DNA of 64,000 bases, taken from the NCBI GenBank assembly GCA_028687935.1, contig JAQTZE010000009.1:19257-83256 (forward strand), read 5' to 3'. Shown in pieces: positions 1-8,612 of the stretch; the first letter of the stretch is position 1; every line of letters begins with the position of its first letter. Under the pieces are notes generated by a model, which saw only the letters and a list, made by a program, of their open reading frames with translations, ran no database searches and was not told the DNA's origin. The stretch is from Sulfurimonas sp. Lineage in GTDB: Bacteria; Campylobacterota; Campylobacteria; Campylobacterales; Sulfurimonadaceae. A program made the position numbers and the translations under genes.

Positions 1-701
1 GAATAGCAACAAGACTTGACAAAGCTATCGCAAGTAGTGAAAAAGAGCTTTTAAAGATAATCAATAAAGAGTTCACTTTTGTAATGGGTGCCTCTTTTTC
101 TATAGGAAACTATATCCTTCCAAATTATCTTGGTGAAATCAAAAAACGCATAGACAATGAAGTCTATATGCTTGTAGGACTCTCTACAGATATGATCGAT
201 GCACTAGAAGATAAAAAAATCGATATCGCTCTTATAGAGTCTCCTGAATTTAGAGATGGTATCATTTATAGAGAATGGGTTGAAGATGAACTTGTAGTAT
301 TTTCAAATCAACCACTCAAAAAACATTTAAACGCAGATGATCTTTTTGAATTTGACTGGATTTGCCGTGATGAGAACTCACACACGAGAAAGCTAACGTC
401 AGAAGTATTTGAAGAGATGGGTGTTCAGTGCAGTAACTTTAATGTAATCGCTGTTTTAAGCAGTCCGACTTCTATCAAAGAATCTATTATGCATGCAGAT
501 AAAAACGCAGCAAGACCGCTTGTATCAATCATGTCTCGCCACGTAATAGAGTCAGAAGTAAACTCTGGTAAACTCTTTGAAGCAAGACTCAAAAACTATA
601 AAATAGATAGAAAATTTTATATTGCCTATAGCAAAGAGAAAAAACATGATGCCTTTGTTGACAATGTTGTCAACTATCTTTTAACAATCTCTAAAGTTTA
701 A
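1..701 (+). CDS. LysR-family transcriptional regulator (5' end outside window)
   Basis: The open frame enters from the left edge (frame of base 3) and ends at 701, so the helix-turn-helix domain is missing. What is visible is the linker helix (ATRLDKAIASSEKEL) and the periplasmic-binding-protein-like effector domain, starting at FTFVMGASFSIGNYILP. That segment is the typical first strand and helix of LysR substrate-binding domains. The segment DALEDKKIDIALIESP fits the conserved 'L..g.lDlaiv' element. The effector and target genes cannot be told. It is convergent with the next gene, with a weak hairpin (about 710-723) between them. An internal ATG at 84 is not the true start. Confidence 0.85.
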   Translation, partial: IATRLDKAIASSEKELLKIINKEFTFVMGASFSIGNYILPNYLGEIKKRIDNEVYMLVGLSTDMIDALEDKKIDIALIESPEFRDGIIYREWVEDELVVFSNQPLKKHLNADDLFEFDWICRDENSHTRKLTSEVFEEMGVQCSNFNVIAVLSSPTSIKESIMHADKNAARPLVSIMSRHVIESEVNSGKLFEARLKNYKIDRKFYIAYSKEKKHDAFVDNVVNYLLTISKV

Positions 702-733
702 AACTTTTCTCTCTCTTGAGAGATAAAGTCTAT

Positions 734-1192
734 CTATTTTAAAAACTTTTTATTCTCTGGATTGGATAAAAATACATCCATAGAGTTTTTCACTCCACCC
801 TCATTTGAGACTTTTACTACTACAGTTTTTTCTTTTTTGTAACTTGCTAAGTTTATCAGTAGCGGCGTTTCATCAACGATTACCTGCATAATACTTAAAA
901 GCGGTACACTCACTACACTTCCAAAGTTATCAGCACCAAAACCTGCTTCAAAGATAAGAAATTCATCTTCGATTCGAGCTGTCTCAAAAGTATAACCAGC
1001 CAAAAAGAAAAGTGTTAATGAACGAAATTCAGACGCAATACTCTCTGGCAAGATCGGATCAAAGTCCACATTATCGACTTTACACAATATCCCAAAGTTT
1101 TGTTCCTGCTCAAAAAAATGAATAATCAACTCTTGAATATGTCGCTTCATCATGGAAGCAAAATTTTTATTCTCTATAAGATGTTCTAACAA
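734..1192 (-). CDS. Conserved hypothetical protein, possibly SspB-like fold
   Basis: A 152-residue soluble protein without signal peptide or membrane segment. I do not recognise the family with certainty. Residues about 85-125 (a FEAGFGADNFG-type strand followed by a VSVPLLSIMQVI helix) resemble by eye the core of the ClpXP adaptor SspB, where a strand 'FnArFgG' is followed by 'vyiPigAvlaIya'. This is inference only. The gene overlaps the end of the aminotransferase gene upstream by 7 bp and is probably translated in the same operon (PTP-cysK-aminotransferase-this gene). It is the last gene before the convergent LysR gene. Confidence 0.6.
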   Translation of the reverse strand: MLEHLIENKNFASMMKRHIQELIIHFFEQEQNFGILCKVDNVDFDPILPESIASEFRSLTLFFLAGYTFETARIEDEFLIFEAGFGADNFGSVVSVPLLSIMQVIVDETPLLINLASYKKEKTVVVKVSNEGGVKNSMDVFLSNPENKKFLK

Positions 1193-1776
1193 ATAATTTC
1201 CCCTGCGTTTTCTTGCGTTATTATATCAAATTCTATCATTGCATTCATAAGTGCAATGCCACTATAGTTTTTTAAATCCTCTACTGCGATATCTCTCGCA
1301 AAAAGTTTTCCCTCATCAAGGAGTCTCGCACGTGTTGTTCCTTCTAAAAGAGGCTTTTTTGGTGTGTACCAGATACCCTCGGACTCAAACGCAATATTTG
1401 CGATAGAGGTGTCACTCACAAGGCCATTACGAACAATAAGTACATCATCACACTCACTGCGTTTTGCAAACAGAGCATCTAACTGCGTTCTATCTGTAGA
1501 CTTGAAAGAATATACGATGGCATCATCTACTACAAGCTTTAATCTTTGTATAGCTCGCTTCTCATACGGATAGTAGGCTACTTCAATAGAATCTGCATCA
1601 TAGACAAGTTTGCATCGAAAAAAGCCTTTCGATGGAGCGCAAATATACGCTCTCAGATCTTCAAACGCAGTAAGTCCAAAAGATTTAAGTACAGATTCAT
1701 AGCGCCTTTGATGGTATTCAAGCGAGAAGATTTGACCATCAACTATTTTGATGGTTTCAAAAAACTTACTCTTCAC
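1186..1776 (-). CDS. Aminotransferase class IV (PabC-like)
   Basis: PLP fold-type IV enzyme, probably 4-amino-4-deoxychorismate lyase (p-aminobenzoate/folate synthesis) or a branched-chain/D-amino-acid aminotransferase relative. The FFETIKI.DG start, the H..R pair (HQRR), the likely PLP lysine in SFKSTDR, and the LIVRNGLVSDTSIANIAF and LLEGTTRARLL segments are all characteristic. The frame is open from 1815 with a GTG, but that start would overlap cysK by 50 bp. A GTG at 1776 gives a normal 11-bp overlap and begins right before the conserved KSKFFETIK, so it is preferred (196 residues). At about 200 residues it is shorter than E. coli PabC (269), as in many Campylobacterota. The exact substrate is not decided. 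Confidence 0.8.
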   Translation of the reverse strand: MKSKFFETIKIVDGQIFSLEYHQRRYESVLKSFGLTAFEDLRAYICAPSKGFFRCKLVYDADSIEVAYYPYEKRAIQRLKLVVDDAIVYSFKSTDRTQLDALFAKRSECDDVLIVRNGLVSDTSIANIAFESEGIWYTPKKPLLEGTTRARLLDEGKLFARDIAVEDLKNYSGIALMNAMIEFDIITQENAGEIIC

Positions 1777-2692
1777 TAAAGAGTGCTGTACTGAGATATC
1801 TCTCACCTGTATCACATAAAATTGTCACGAGTATTTTTCCCTGAAACTCAGCTCTTGATGCTATCTGCATCGTTGCCCAGACATTTGCACCCGCAGAGAT
1901 ACCAACAAGCAGACCCTCTTTTTTCGCCAACATTTTTGCTGTTGCAATCGCATCTTCGTTGCTTACCTTAATAACTTCGCTATAAACAGTTGTGTCGAGA
2001 ATATCAGGAATAAAGCCCGCGCCAATACCTTGAATCATATGCGCTCCAGCTGCTTCACCTGATAATACAGCAGAAGCAGTCGGTTCAACCGCAAAGATAG
2101 CGATATGAGAAACTTCCTCTCTTAAAACGCGAGAAGTGCCCGTAAGTGTCCCTCCAGTTCCAACAGCCGCCACAAATGCATCTATATTATTTTCTGTATC
2201 TCTTAAGATCTCTTTTGCAGTTGTGAGTCTATGTATCTCAGGATTTGAGCTGTTTTGAAATTGTTGCAAGATTATGCTGTTCGCTATCTCTTTTTGCAGC
2301 TCTTCTGCCTTTGCGATAGCTCCACCCATACCTTTTGCCGCAGGAGTGAGCACAAGTGTTGCTCCGAGTGCTTTGAGTAGGTTACGTCTCTCTATACTCA
2401 TTGATTCTGGCATAGTCAAAATTAGCTTCAAATTTTGTGCTGCACAATTCGCAGCGAGCGCTATCCCTGTATTACCGCTTGTCGGCTCAATAATAGTAGT
2501 ACCCTCTTTTATAAGTCCAGCTTCTTGTGCCCGTCTGATCATATTAAAGCCGATTCTGTCTTTTACAGAGCTTGTCGGGTTCATAAACTCACATTTTCCA
2601 AGTATTGTTGCGCCACTCAAAGCAGAGGGAGTATTAAGTCTCACTAGCGGGGTATTTCCTATAAGTTCTGTAATATTATTTGCTATCTTCAT
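1766..2692 (-). CDS. cysK: Cysteine synthase (O-acetylserine sulfhydrylase)
   Basis: Makes L-cysteine from O-acetylserine and sulfide using PLP. The 308-residue protein has the family start (ITELIGNTPLVRLN), the PLP-lysine motif NPTSSVKDRIG (Lys44), the substrate loop EPTSGNTGIALA and the phosphate-binding glycine run AVGTGGTLTGTSR. Length is normal for CysK/CysM. It follows the phosphatase gene with a 4-bp ATGA overlap and precedes the class IV aminotransferase. In a sulfide-oxidising organism this is the expected direct sulfide assimilation step. Confidence 0.95.
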   Translation of the reverse strand: MKIANNITELIGNTPLVRLNTPSALSGATILGKCEFMNPTSSVKDRIGFNMIRRAQEAGLIKEGTTIIEPTSGNTGIALAANCAAQNLKLILTMPESMSIERRNLLKALGATLVLTPAAKGMGGAIAKAEELQKEIANSIILQQFQNSSNPEIHRLTTAKEILRDTENNIDAFVAAVGTGGTLTGTSRVLREEVSHIAIFAVEPTASAVLSGEAAGAHMIQGIGAGFIPDILDTTVYSEVIKVSNEDAIATAKMLAKKEGLLVGISAGANVWATMQIASRAEFQGKILVTILCDTGERYLSTALFSEE

Positions 2693-3147
2693 CCACTATC
2701 CTTTGTATACGATTTTACACTAAAAAGAGTATTCACACAACTCTCTATCATCTTGTATACCTCGTCAAAACCATCAAAGCCATCAAAAAAATAAGGATCT
2801 GGTACATCCTTACCCCCGTAACCATAATCACCGAGTTTCACAAGATTTGTAGCACCCAATCTTTTTAAATCCTGATAATTACTCTCATCCAAAGCTACAA
2901 TGAGATCAAAAGAGGTGAAATCTTCTCTTTTGACTTCTCTTGCTCGAAGATCTGCAATATCTATTCCATACTTTGCTGCAACTCGAACTGAATTGGCGCA
3001 AGGAGGCTCACCAACATGCCAAGCTCCAGTTCCTGCAGAATCTATCTTTAAATCCATAACATTTGCAAACGCAAGATGTTTTGCATACCCTTCAGCTAGA
3101 GGTGAACGACAAATATTACCTAGACATACAAATAAAACTGACTTCAT
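2689..3147 (-). CDS. Low-molecular-weight protein-tyrosine phosphatase
   Basis: A 152-residue cytoplasmic phosphatase. The N-terminal signature CLGNICRS (Cys8 nucleophile, Arg14 in the C-X5-R loop) and the general-acid loop VPDPYF are both intact, so it should be active. Family members dephosphorylate tyrosine kinases of capsule/exopolysaccharide systems or act on arginine phosphate or arsenate; none of those partners is nearby. It starts 4 bp after the diguanylate cyclase gene and overlaps cysK by 4 bp, so it is translationally coupled in this leftward operon. Confidence 0.92.
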   Translation of the reverse strand: MKSVLFVCLGNICRSPLAEGYAKHLAFANVMDLKIDSAGTGAWHVGEPPCANSVRVAAKYGIDIADLRAREVKREDFTSFDLIVALDESNYQDLKRLGATNLVKLGDYGYGGKDVPDPYFFDGFDGFDEVYKMIESCVNTLFSVKSYTKDSG

Positions 3148-3151
3148 TTTT

Positions 3152-4978
3152 TTAAAACTCTATTGCGTTTCTACCGCTTTTTTTTGCAGCATACATCTTA
3201 TCATCAGCAAGTGTATACATTTTATCCCATTCGACAAGAATATCATGTCTTAAAGTTACGACACCAAAAGATGCTGTAACAATCTTCAGAGCAGAGTTAT
3301 TTTCATGCTTAATGCCAAGCTTCAAAATATTTTGTCTTACATTTTCTACAACAATTTTTGCATCACTCTCATTTGTGTTTTTATATAAAAGTGCAAATTC
3401 TTCCCCACCTAATCGGAAACAATAATCATCCGGACGTTTTAAAGAATTTTTCAGTGTATGTGCAACATCAATCAGAGTATTGTCGCCTTCCATATGTCCA
3501 TAGGTGTCATTATATTCTTTAAAATGGTCAATATCTAAAACGACAAGAGTAAGAAAACCACCATCACGCTTGACAGAATTTATTATGCGTGGTAACACAT
3601 CATTGAAATATCTTCTATTATATATATGCGTAAGACCATCTGTGATCATCAACTCTTCATTGATCTTTTTTTCTGTAATATTATGCATGACTGTGTCATA
3701 GCCAACAATTTTATTATTTTTAAATTTTGGTTGAATATTTGCATCAACCCAAAAAGTATACCCATCTTGTTTTTGTTGCTTTATCTCACCGCTCCAATAG
3801 AATTTACTTTTAAGAGCCTCCAATAGTATGTTGTACTCATTTCTTGAGATATCTGTGTGTAAGAGTGATTTGATATTTATGCCAAGTAACTCTTCTTTAG
3901 AAAATTTACTTAAATCACAAAATGCGTCGCTTACCTCGTTGATACTACCATAGAGATCTGTAGAGAGTGTTATAAGATTATTATCAATTAAATTCTTGTA
4001 CTGAGTTACATCACCATAATTACTCTCAAGTTTTTTAATGCTCTTGTTAAAACCAATGTTGACAAGTATCAGAGTGATAATAAGTGCAAACGCAAGTAAT
4101 AAGGCTATATTATTGAGATCTTTTTCTGACTCAAGAAGCTCTTTTGTTATATTTTTTGCAAAAACAATTTTTGCTAATAAATTTTCATCTTTATCTGTAA
4201 TATTGAAAGCATATGTGCTATATATTTCATTAAAATTTACTTTAATTTTTTTTATACTATCAAAGCTCTCTATATTGATGATACTACTCAGAAGTTTTGA
4301 GCTGTCAAGAATATTATAGACAAGAGAAAAACCATCAGCACTTACACCATCTTGCGTATGAAAATTTTGATTTTTGACAAATAAAACACCTTCAACGCCA
4401 TAGTATTCATCCATTTGATTGAGAATATATTCAACTTGAATTGAAAACTCAATCGCACCTATATATTTTTCATTATTAAATATAGGCCGAATTATTCTAA
4501 AAGCCAAAACATTCTCAAAAACTTCAAATCCACTAAACTGCTTTTTTTCTTTCTGCACTTCTTGCAAGAGTCTAAAAGTTTTCCCTGCGTTTATTACATC
4601 TGCGTTTTTATCATTCATCTTCAGTAGCAAGTGGCCATCTTGCGTATAAAAATTCATGCTTATAAAATTTAAATTTTCACTCTTTAGTATTTCATATCTT
4701 CCTAAAGAGAGTTGATACAGTTTCTTCGCATCATTTGCCAAGAGGGTTTCTCTCACTCCGTTGGAATTTATATTTGCATTGATTCTATTTGTATAAAATT
4801 CTATCTCTTTATTGATGAGTTTATTGTGCATAGATTTTATATTCTCAAAATTTTCTAATTCTAAAAGTTTTAATCTATGTTGCGTTTGTGTATAGACAAT
4901 AGTTAAAAAGATACCTGAAAATATAATAAAAATAGAAGAGATGAAAAGGAGTGTCTGATTTTTAATACTTATATTCAT
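3152..4978 (-). CDS. Membrane diguanylate cyclase with periplasmic Cache-like sensor, PAS and GGDEF
   Basis: Makes c-di-GMP from two GTP. Order: TM segment near the N terminus (LLFISSIFIIFSGIFLTIVY), a periplasmic double-Cache-like domain of about 230 residues, a second TM (NIALLLAFALIITLILVNIG), a PAS domain with the PAC tail HNITEKK, then GGDEF. The active site reads GGEEF (538-542 in the longest frame), and an RPDD inhibitory I-site lies five residues before it, so the enzyme looks active and product-inhibited. The frame is open to 5020, but the ATG at 4978 has a GGGAG Shine-Dalgarno site 8 bp upstream and is preferred (608 residues). A -10 box sits at 5055-5060. Confidence 0.9.
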   Translation of the reverse strand: MNISIKNQTLLFISSIFIIFSGIFLTIVYTQTQHRLKLLELENFENIKSMHNKLINKEIEFYTNRINANINSNGVRETLLANDAKKLYQLSLGRYEILKSENLNFISMNFYTQDGHLLLKMNDKNADVINAGKTFRLLQEVQKEKKQFSGFEVFENVLAFRIIRPIFNNEKYIGAIEFSIQVEYILNQMDEYYGVEGVLFVKNQNFHTQDGVSADGFSLVYNILDSSKLLSSIINIESFDSIKKIKVNFNEIYSTYAFNITDKDENLLAKIVFAKNITKELLESEKDLNNIALLLAFALIITLILVNIGFNKSIKKLESNYGDVTQYKNLIDNNLITLSTDLYGSINEVSDAFCDLSKFSKEELLGINIKSLLHTDISRNEYNILLEALKSKFYWSGEIKQQKQDGYTFWVDANIQPKFKNNKIVGYDTVMHNITEKKINEELMITDGLTHIYNRRYFNDVLPRIINSVKRDGGFLTLVVLDIDHFKEYNDTYGHMEGDNTLIDVAHTLKNSLKRPDDYCFRLGGEEFALLYKNTNESDAKIVVENVRQNILKLGIKHENNSALKIVTASFGVVTLRHDILVEWDKMYTLADDKMYAAKKSGRNAIEF

Positions 4979-5054
4979 ACACATCACTCCCAAAAGATTA
5001 AAAACAGTAATATATAACATTTCTCAAAAAAATATCACATACTTAATTATGTTG

Positions 5055-5060
5055 ATTATA
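5055..5060 (-). promoter_or_regulatory. Putative -10 box for the diguanylate cyclase operon
   Basis: On the minus strand this reads TATAAT inside a run of AT-rich DNA, about 75 bp before the cyclase start. No -35 is evident, which is usual for sigma-70 promoters of Campylobacterota. Confidence 0.45.
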
Positions 5061-5154
5061 GTACGTTTTTGTAAAAAAAGATATAAGTTGACGAAGAAAT
5101 ATAATATTTATAGAAGATGGGCTAAGTTGATAATTTTTGATTGAAGAAAAAAGA

Positions 5155-5239
5155 TGGTGCGGCCGGGGAGATTTGAACTCCCACACCCGTAAGGCACTAC
5201 CACCTCAAGGTAGCGTGTCTACCGTTCCACCACGGCCGC
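5155..5239 (-). tRNA. tRNA-Leu (anticodon GAG)
   Basis: A minus-strand cloverleaf with a 7-bp acceptor stem (GCGGCCG pairing with CGGCCGC), discriminator A and an encoded CCA (5157-5155). The anticodon loop is TTGAGGT closed by TACC/GGTA, giving GAG, which reads CTC/CTT leucine codons. The T loop is GTTCAAATC. The longer variable region of a class II tRNA is present. It stands alone, between the cyclase promoter and the atpE terminator region. Confidence 0.95.
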
Positions 5240-5265
5240 ATATGTTTAAAAAAGGTGTCAAGGGT

Positions 5266-5284
5266 GCCAATCTAAAAGATTGGC
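5266..5284 (-). terminator. Hairpin downstream of atpE
   Basis: GCCAATC and GATTGGC form a 7-bp stem with a 5-nt loop 18 bp after the atpE stop. There is no U-run directly after it on the minus strand, so function as an intrinsic terminator is uncertain. Confidence 0.4.
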
Positions 5285-5301
5285 GGGGTTTACTTTGGTT
5301 A

Positions 5302-5616
5302 TTAACCTAAGTATGGGTTTGCGTAAAGTGCTATAAGAGCAATTACAAGTGCATAGATAACTTGTGCTTCGATCATCGCAAGAGCGATAAACATCGTAGT
5401 CATAAGTTTAGCACCTAAGCCTGGGTTACGTGCAGTACCAGCAATAGTTGCAGCAGCAGTATGACCCATACCGATAGCTCCACCTAATGCAGCAAGACCA
5501 AGACCAAGGCCAGCAGCGATCATTGAGTATGCTTTAAGAGTTTGGTTTGCAACATCACCATCATTAGCGAATGCAGCAACAGTTAATGCAAGCATTAAAA
5601 AAAGTATTTTTTTCAT
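5302..5616 (-). CDS. atpE: ATP synthase F0 subunit c
   Basis: Proteolipid of the F1Fo ATP synthase c-ring. After a signal-like N terminus (MKKILFLMLALTVAAFA) come two transmembrane helices. The first is glycine rich (GLGLGLAALGGAIGMG), the ARNPG polar loop is at 62-66, and the second carries the ion-binding carboxylate Glu83 in ALAMIEAQVIYAL. The context suggests proton rather than sodium coupling. At 104 residues it is longer than E. coli AtpE (79) because of the N-terminal extension, typical of Campylobacterota. In this group atpE lies apart from the other atp genes, as here. A GGAG site precedes ATG, and a -10 box sits about 110 bp upstream. Confidence 0.95.
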   Translation of the reverse strand: MKKILFLMLALTVAAFANDGDVANQTLKAYSMIAAGLGLGLAALGGAIGMGHTAAATIAGTARNPGLGAKLMTTMFIALAMIEAQVIYALVIALIALYANPYLG

Positions 5617-5725
5617 GTATATCTCCTGAAATTATTACAAAAACTTTCGGATAGCGTAACCCCATCTTGCAATGAAGCAACCCAAACATAAATGCTCAGA
5701 TTTCCCTACTAGAAATTGATGTCGA

Positions 5726-5731
5726 AGTATA
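5726..5731 (-). promoter_or_regulatory. Putative -10 box for atpE
   Basis: TATACT on the minus strand, lying between pnp and atpE and giving a leader of roughly 100 nt. It would let atpE be transcribed independently of pnp. Confidence 0.4.
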
Positions 5732-5759
5732 GTGAACTTGTTCTAAATTTTAGTTTAAA

Positions 5760-7940
5760 CTACGCACGACCTAAAGAAATTTTGTTACCTTTGAATTCTA
5801 AGATCTCAACACTAATCTTTTCGCCCTCTTTTAGGACATCTGAAACTTTTTCAACTCTGCCATCAGAGATTTTTGAGATGTGGATAAGTCCATCCGTTCC
5901 ATCTGGAAGTTCAATAAAAGCACCAAAGTCAACTATTTTTTTCACGACACCTTCGTATTTGTCTCCGACTTCGTATTTGATCTTCGCTTGTTTCGGAGTA
6001 CTCACAATGCCTTCGATATGTTCTCTGGCACCTGAAACGCCAGTTTTATTTTTACCCGTTATTTTAACTTTACCATCTTTTTTGTCTATATCGATAGCAA
6101 CTTCAAATTTTTCTATAATCTCACGAATTGTTTTTCCTGCTTGACCTATGATTTCACCAATAAAACCTGGATCAATATGAAAAAAGTCCACACTTGGCAA
6201 AACGCCATCATTAAACTCTATCTCTTTTTCCGCTTCAAGCATAATATCTATAATATGTGCTCTGCCCTCTTTTGCCTGATATAGCGCTTCTTTTAAAACA
6301 TCCAAAGAGATACCGCCAAGTTTGATATCCATCTGCATTGCAGTAATGCCCTCTTTTGAACCTGTCACTTTAAAGTCCATATCCCCATCATGATCTTCAA
6401 GTCCCATAATATCTGAGAGAATCGCGTATTGATCGCCTTCACTTACCATACCCATAGCAATTCCTGCAATAGTGTCGCTTGTCTCAATATCTGCTGCGCG
6501 AAGTGCCATATATCCACCACATACTGTAGCCATTGAAGAAGAACCGTTTGATTCGAGTATCTCTGAAACCAAACGTACTGTTTGTCCATCTAAATCTACA
6601 ATCGGCTCAAGTGCACGTTTAGCAAGATTTCCATGTCCAAGTTCACGTCTTTTTGTCCCCATAACAGGAGATGCTTCACCTACAGAAAAACCAGGGAAGT
6701 TGTAGTGCACCATAAAGTTTTCATTTTGCGTAGAATCATCTGTCAAACCTTCAAACATCTGAGCATCTTTTGGCCCGCCCATTGTAAGGACTACTAGAGC
6801 CTGCGTTTGACCACGAGTAAAGAGACATGAAGCATGCGCACTTGGAAGCACGTTAGTATCGATAGTAATCGGTCTCACTTCATTTAAAGCTCTTCCGTCT
6901 GCACGTACTCTTTGTGAGAGTATTTGAGAACGCACTTGCTCTTTTTTTACTTTCTCTATAGCATCTTTCAGTGCCACTTCTTCTTCTGTGCTTGCCCACT
7001 CAGGTTTACTTACGATGATACTCTTTCTCAAAGATCTCAGAGCAGTTGAGCGCTCAGATTTTGCCATTTGATTCATTGCAGCATGTATTTGCTGCATATG
7101 ATTTTCTTTGACATAAGAGAGCATCGCTTCATTGATACTATGTGCTTTGTACTCTATCTGCATTGTCTCTTTTTTAAATGGTGCAAACGCAGCTTCATAA
7201 GCGGCATTGCTCGTAAAGAGGAGTTCTTCAGTTTTGCCAAATACATCTATAAGCTCATCTTCACTGATTGCGTTTGATACATGTTTGGAGATGATATTTG
7301 CTCCAAGTGTGGGATCAAGCATCGGATCAATATATGCATCTGTTACATCAATATCTGTGCCACCGATACTGCGCATCTCTATCATCAACAGTTCACTGTT
7401 TGTACCTGAGAGATAAAGATCAAGTGTAGAGTTTTTGAGCTCTAATAAAGTAGGATTGAGCACAAGTGCACCATCAATTTTTGCAGCTCTTACAGCAGAG
7501 ACTGAGCGGTTGATATCAATATCAGAAACGTACAGTGCTGCAGAAGCTGCGTTTAGTGCCAAAATTTGTAAATCTGCTTCTTTATCTGCACTAAATACCA
7601 TAATCGTAATTTGTGTTGGATAGCCAAAGCCTTTTGGAAAAAGTGGACGAAGAGAACGGTCTACAATACGTGAAGTAAGTGTCTCAAAATCGCTCGGCTT
7701 AGTCTCACGTTTGAAAAAACCACCCGGGATCTTTCCTGCTGCATAACTTTTTTCTATATACTGAACTGTCAAAGGTAAAAAATCATCTTTTACTATCTCT
7801 GTCTCATCTATAACTACAGTAGCTAAGATAACTGTGTTACCCGATTTGAGCCATGCTGCTCCGTTTGCTTGTTTCGCTACATATCCAAACGAATACTCTT
7901 CGACTCTATTTTTTAATTCTACTTTTACATCATATTTCAT
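5760..7940 (-). CDS. pnp: Polyribonucleotide nucleotidyltransferase (PNPase)
   Basis: Phosphorolytic 3'-5' exoribonuclease of the RNA degradosome. The 726 residues show two RNase PH-like domains (the first starts at the N terminus, SGNTVILATV; the second around RADGRALNEVRPI), joined by the all-helical linker. A KH domain follows (FIGEIIGQAGKTIREI), then a C-terminal S1 domain (YEGVVKKIVDFGAFIELPDG). Length matches the family. Its ATG overlaps the stop of the upstream phosphoribosyltransferase gene by 4 bp, so the two are coupled. Confidence 0.96.
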   Translation of the reverse strand: MKYDVKVELKNRVEEYSFGYVAKQANGAAWLKSGNTVILATVVIDETEIVKDDFLPLTVQYIEKSYAAGKIPGGFFKRETKPSDFETLTSRIVDRSLRPLFPKGFGYPTQITIMVFSADKEADLQILALNAASAALYVSDIDINRSVSAVRAAKIDGALVLNPTLLELKNSTLDLYLSGTNSELLMIEMRSIGGTDIDVTDAYIDPMLDPTLGANIISKHVSNAISEDELIDVFGKTEELLFTSNAAYEAAFAPFKKETMQIEYKAHSINEAMLSYVKENHMQQIHAAMNQMAKSERSTALRSLRKSIIVSKPEWASTEEEVALKDAIEKVKKEQVRSQILSQRVRADGRALNEVRPITIDTNVLPSAHASCLFTRGQTQALVVLTMGGPKDAQMFEGLTDDSTQNENFMVHYNFPGFSVGEASPVMGTKRRELGHGNLAKRALEPIVDLDGQTVRLVSEILESNGSSSMATVCGGYMALRAADIETSDTIAGIAMGMVSEGDQYAILSDIMGLEDHDGDMDFKVTGSKEGITAMQMDIKLGGISLDVLKEALYQAKEGRAHIIDIMLEAEKEIEFNDGVLPSVDFFHIDPGFIGEIIGQAGKTIREIIEKFEVAIDIDKKDGKVKITGKNKTGVSGAREHIEGIVSTPKQAKIKYEVGDKYEGVVKKIVDFGAFIELPDGTDGLIHISKISDGRVEKVSDVLKEGEKISVEILEFKGNKISLGRA

Positions 7941-8593
7941 TTATGTTCCTCTAATAATTTTTCTATCGTCTCGTCGTCTACAGGTTCTAACTCTTCATAA
8001 TAGAGCTGCGTTTCTACATAATCATCTATATCATAAAGGAAAAAGACATTATCTGCAAATGCTTCTAATGATTCTAGCACGTCACTTGGGATAACAGGAA
8101 CTGCTATATAGACTGCTTTTGGGTTTTGTGAAAGGATCGTCTTGAGCGCAGACATCAGCTTGGAGCCTGTTTCACTTCCCTCATCTATCAACAAAACGAC
8201 CTCTCCGCTTACCGGTGAGAAGTGACGACCTTTTCTATATTGGTAAACGTAGCTGAGTATCTCTTCTTCGTGCTTACGTCTTGCCTCACCATAGATATAG
8301 TCATATTTTATATCAAATGATGCTACTAGCTCTTCATTGATAACTATCTCCTCATTTTCACTCACACGCGCGACTTCACACTCCTCATTATTTGGAGCCA
8401 TAATCGCTTCTGAAAAAAGAAAATCTAGCTTATTAGAATATTTGCCTCGGATGTATGAACCAAGCAAAAGCCCACCTGAGGATACAGCAACAATCTTCCA
8501 AGATTCATCTTTGAATTTTTGCATGGGAATAACATCTATAAGCTTTCTAGCAGCATCTTGACGGTCTTTTAAAATATTTTTATACTGTTTCAT
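7937..8593 (-). CDS. Phosphoribosyltransferase-family protein
   Basis: A 218-residue cytoplasmic protein with a PRTase fold. The N-terminal block KIVAVSSGGLLLG matches the strand and loop seen in ComF/PRTase proteins, and the PRPP-binding loop reads VVLLIDEGSETGSKL. The loop differs from the canonical 'vDDgiaTG' by having EGSETG, but keeps the threonine and glycine. The C terminus is acidic (YDIDDYVETQLYYEELEPVDDE). The substrate is unknown. It lies between lptD and pnp (20 bp and -4 bp), so it is probably in one operon running from purD to pnp. Confidence 0.8.
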   Translation of the reverse strand: MKQYKNILKDRQDAARKLIDVIPMQKFKDESWKIVAVSSGGLLLGSYIRGKYSNKLDFLFSEAIMAPNNEECEVARVSENEEIVINEELVASFDIKYDYIYGEARRKHEEEILSYVYQYRKGRHFSPVSGEVVLLIDEGSETGSKLMSALKTILSQNPKAVYIAVPVIPSDVLESLEAFADNVFFLYDIDDYVETQLYYEELEPVDDETIEKLLEEHK

Positions 8594-8612
8594 GCTTCAT
8601 CCTCATACAGAA

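Noticed and set aside
2274..2723. 149-residue plus-strand frame
   Set aside because: Antisense shadow of cysK with low-complexity Ser/Ala/Ile content and no ribosome site.
5158..5301. Second tRNA or small RNA near atpE
   Set aside because: Only the tRNA-Leu folds properly; the rest is a simple hairpin.
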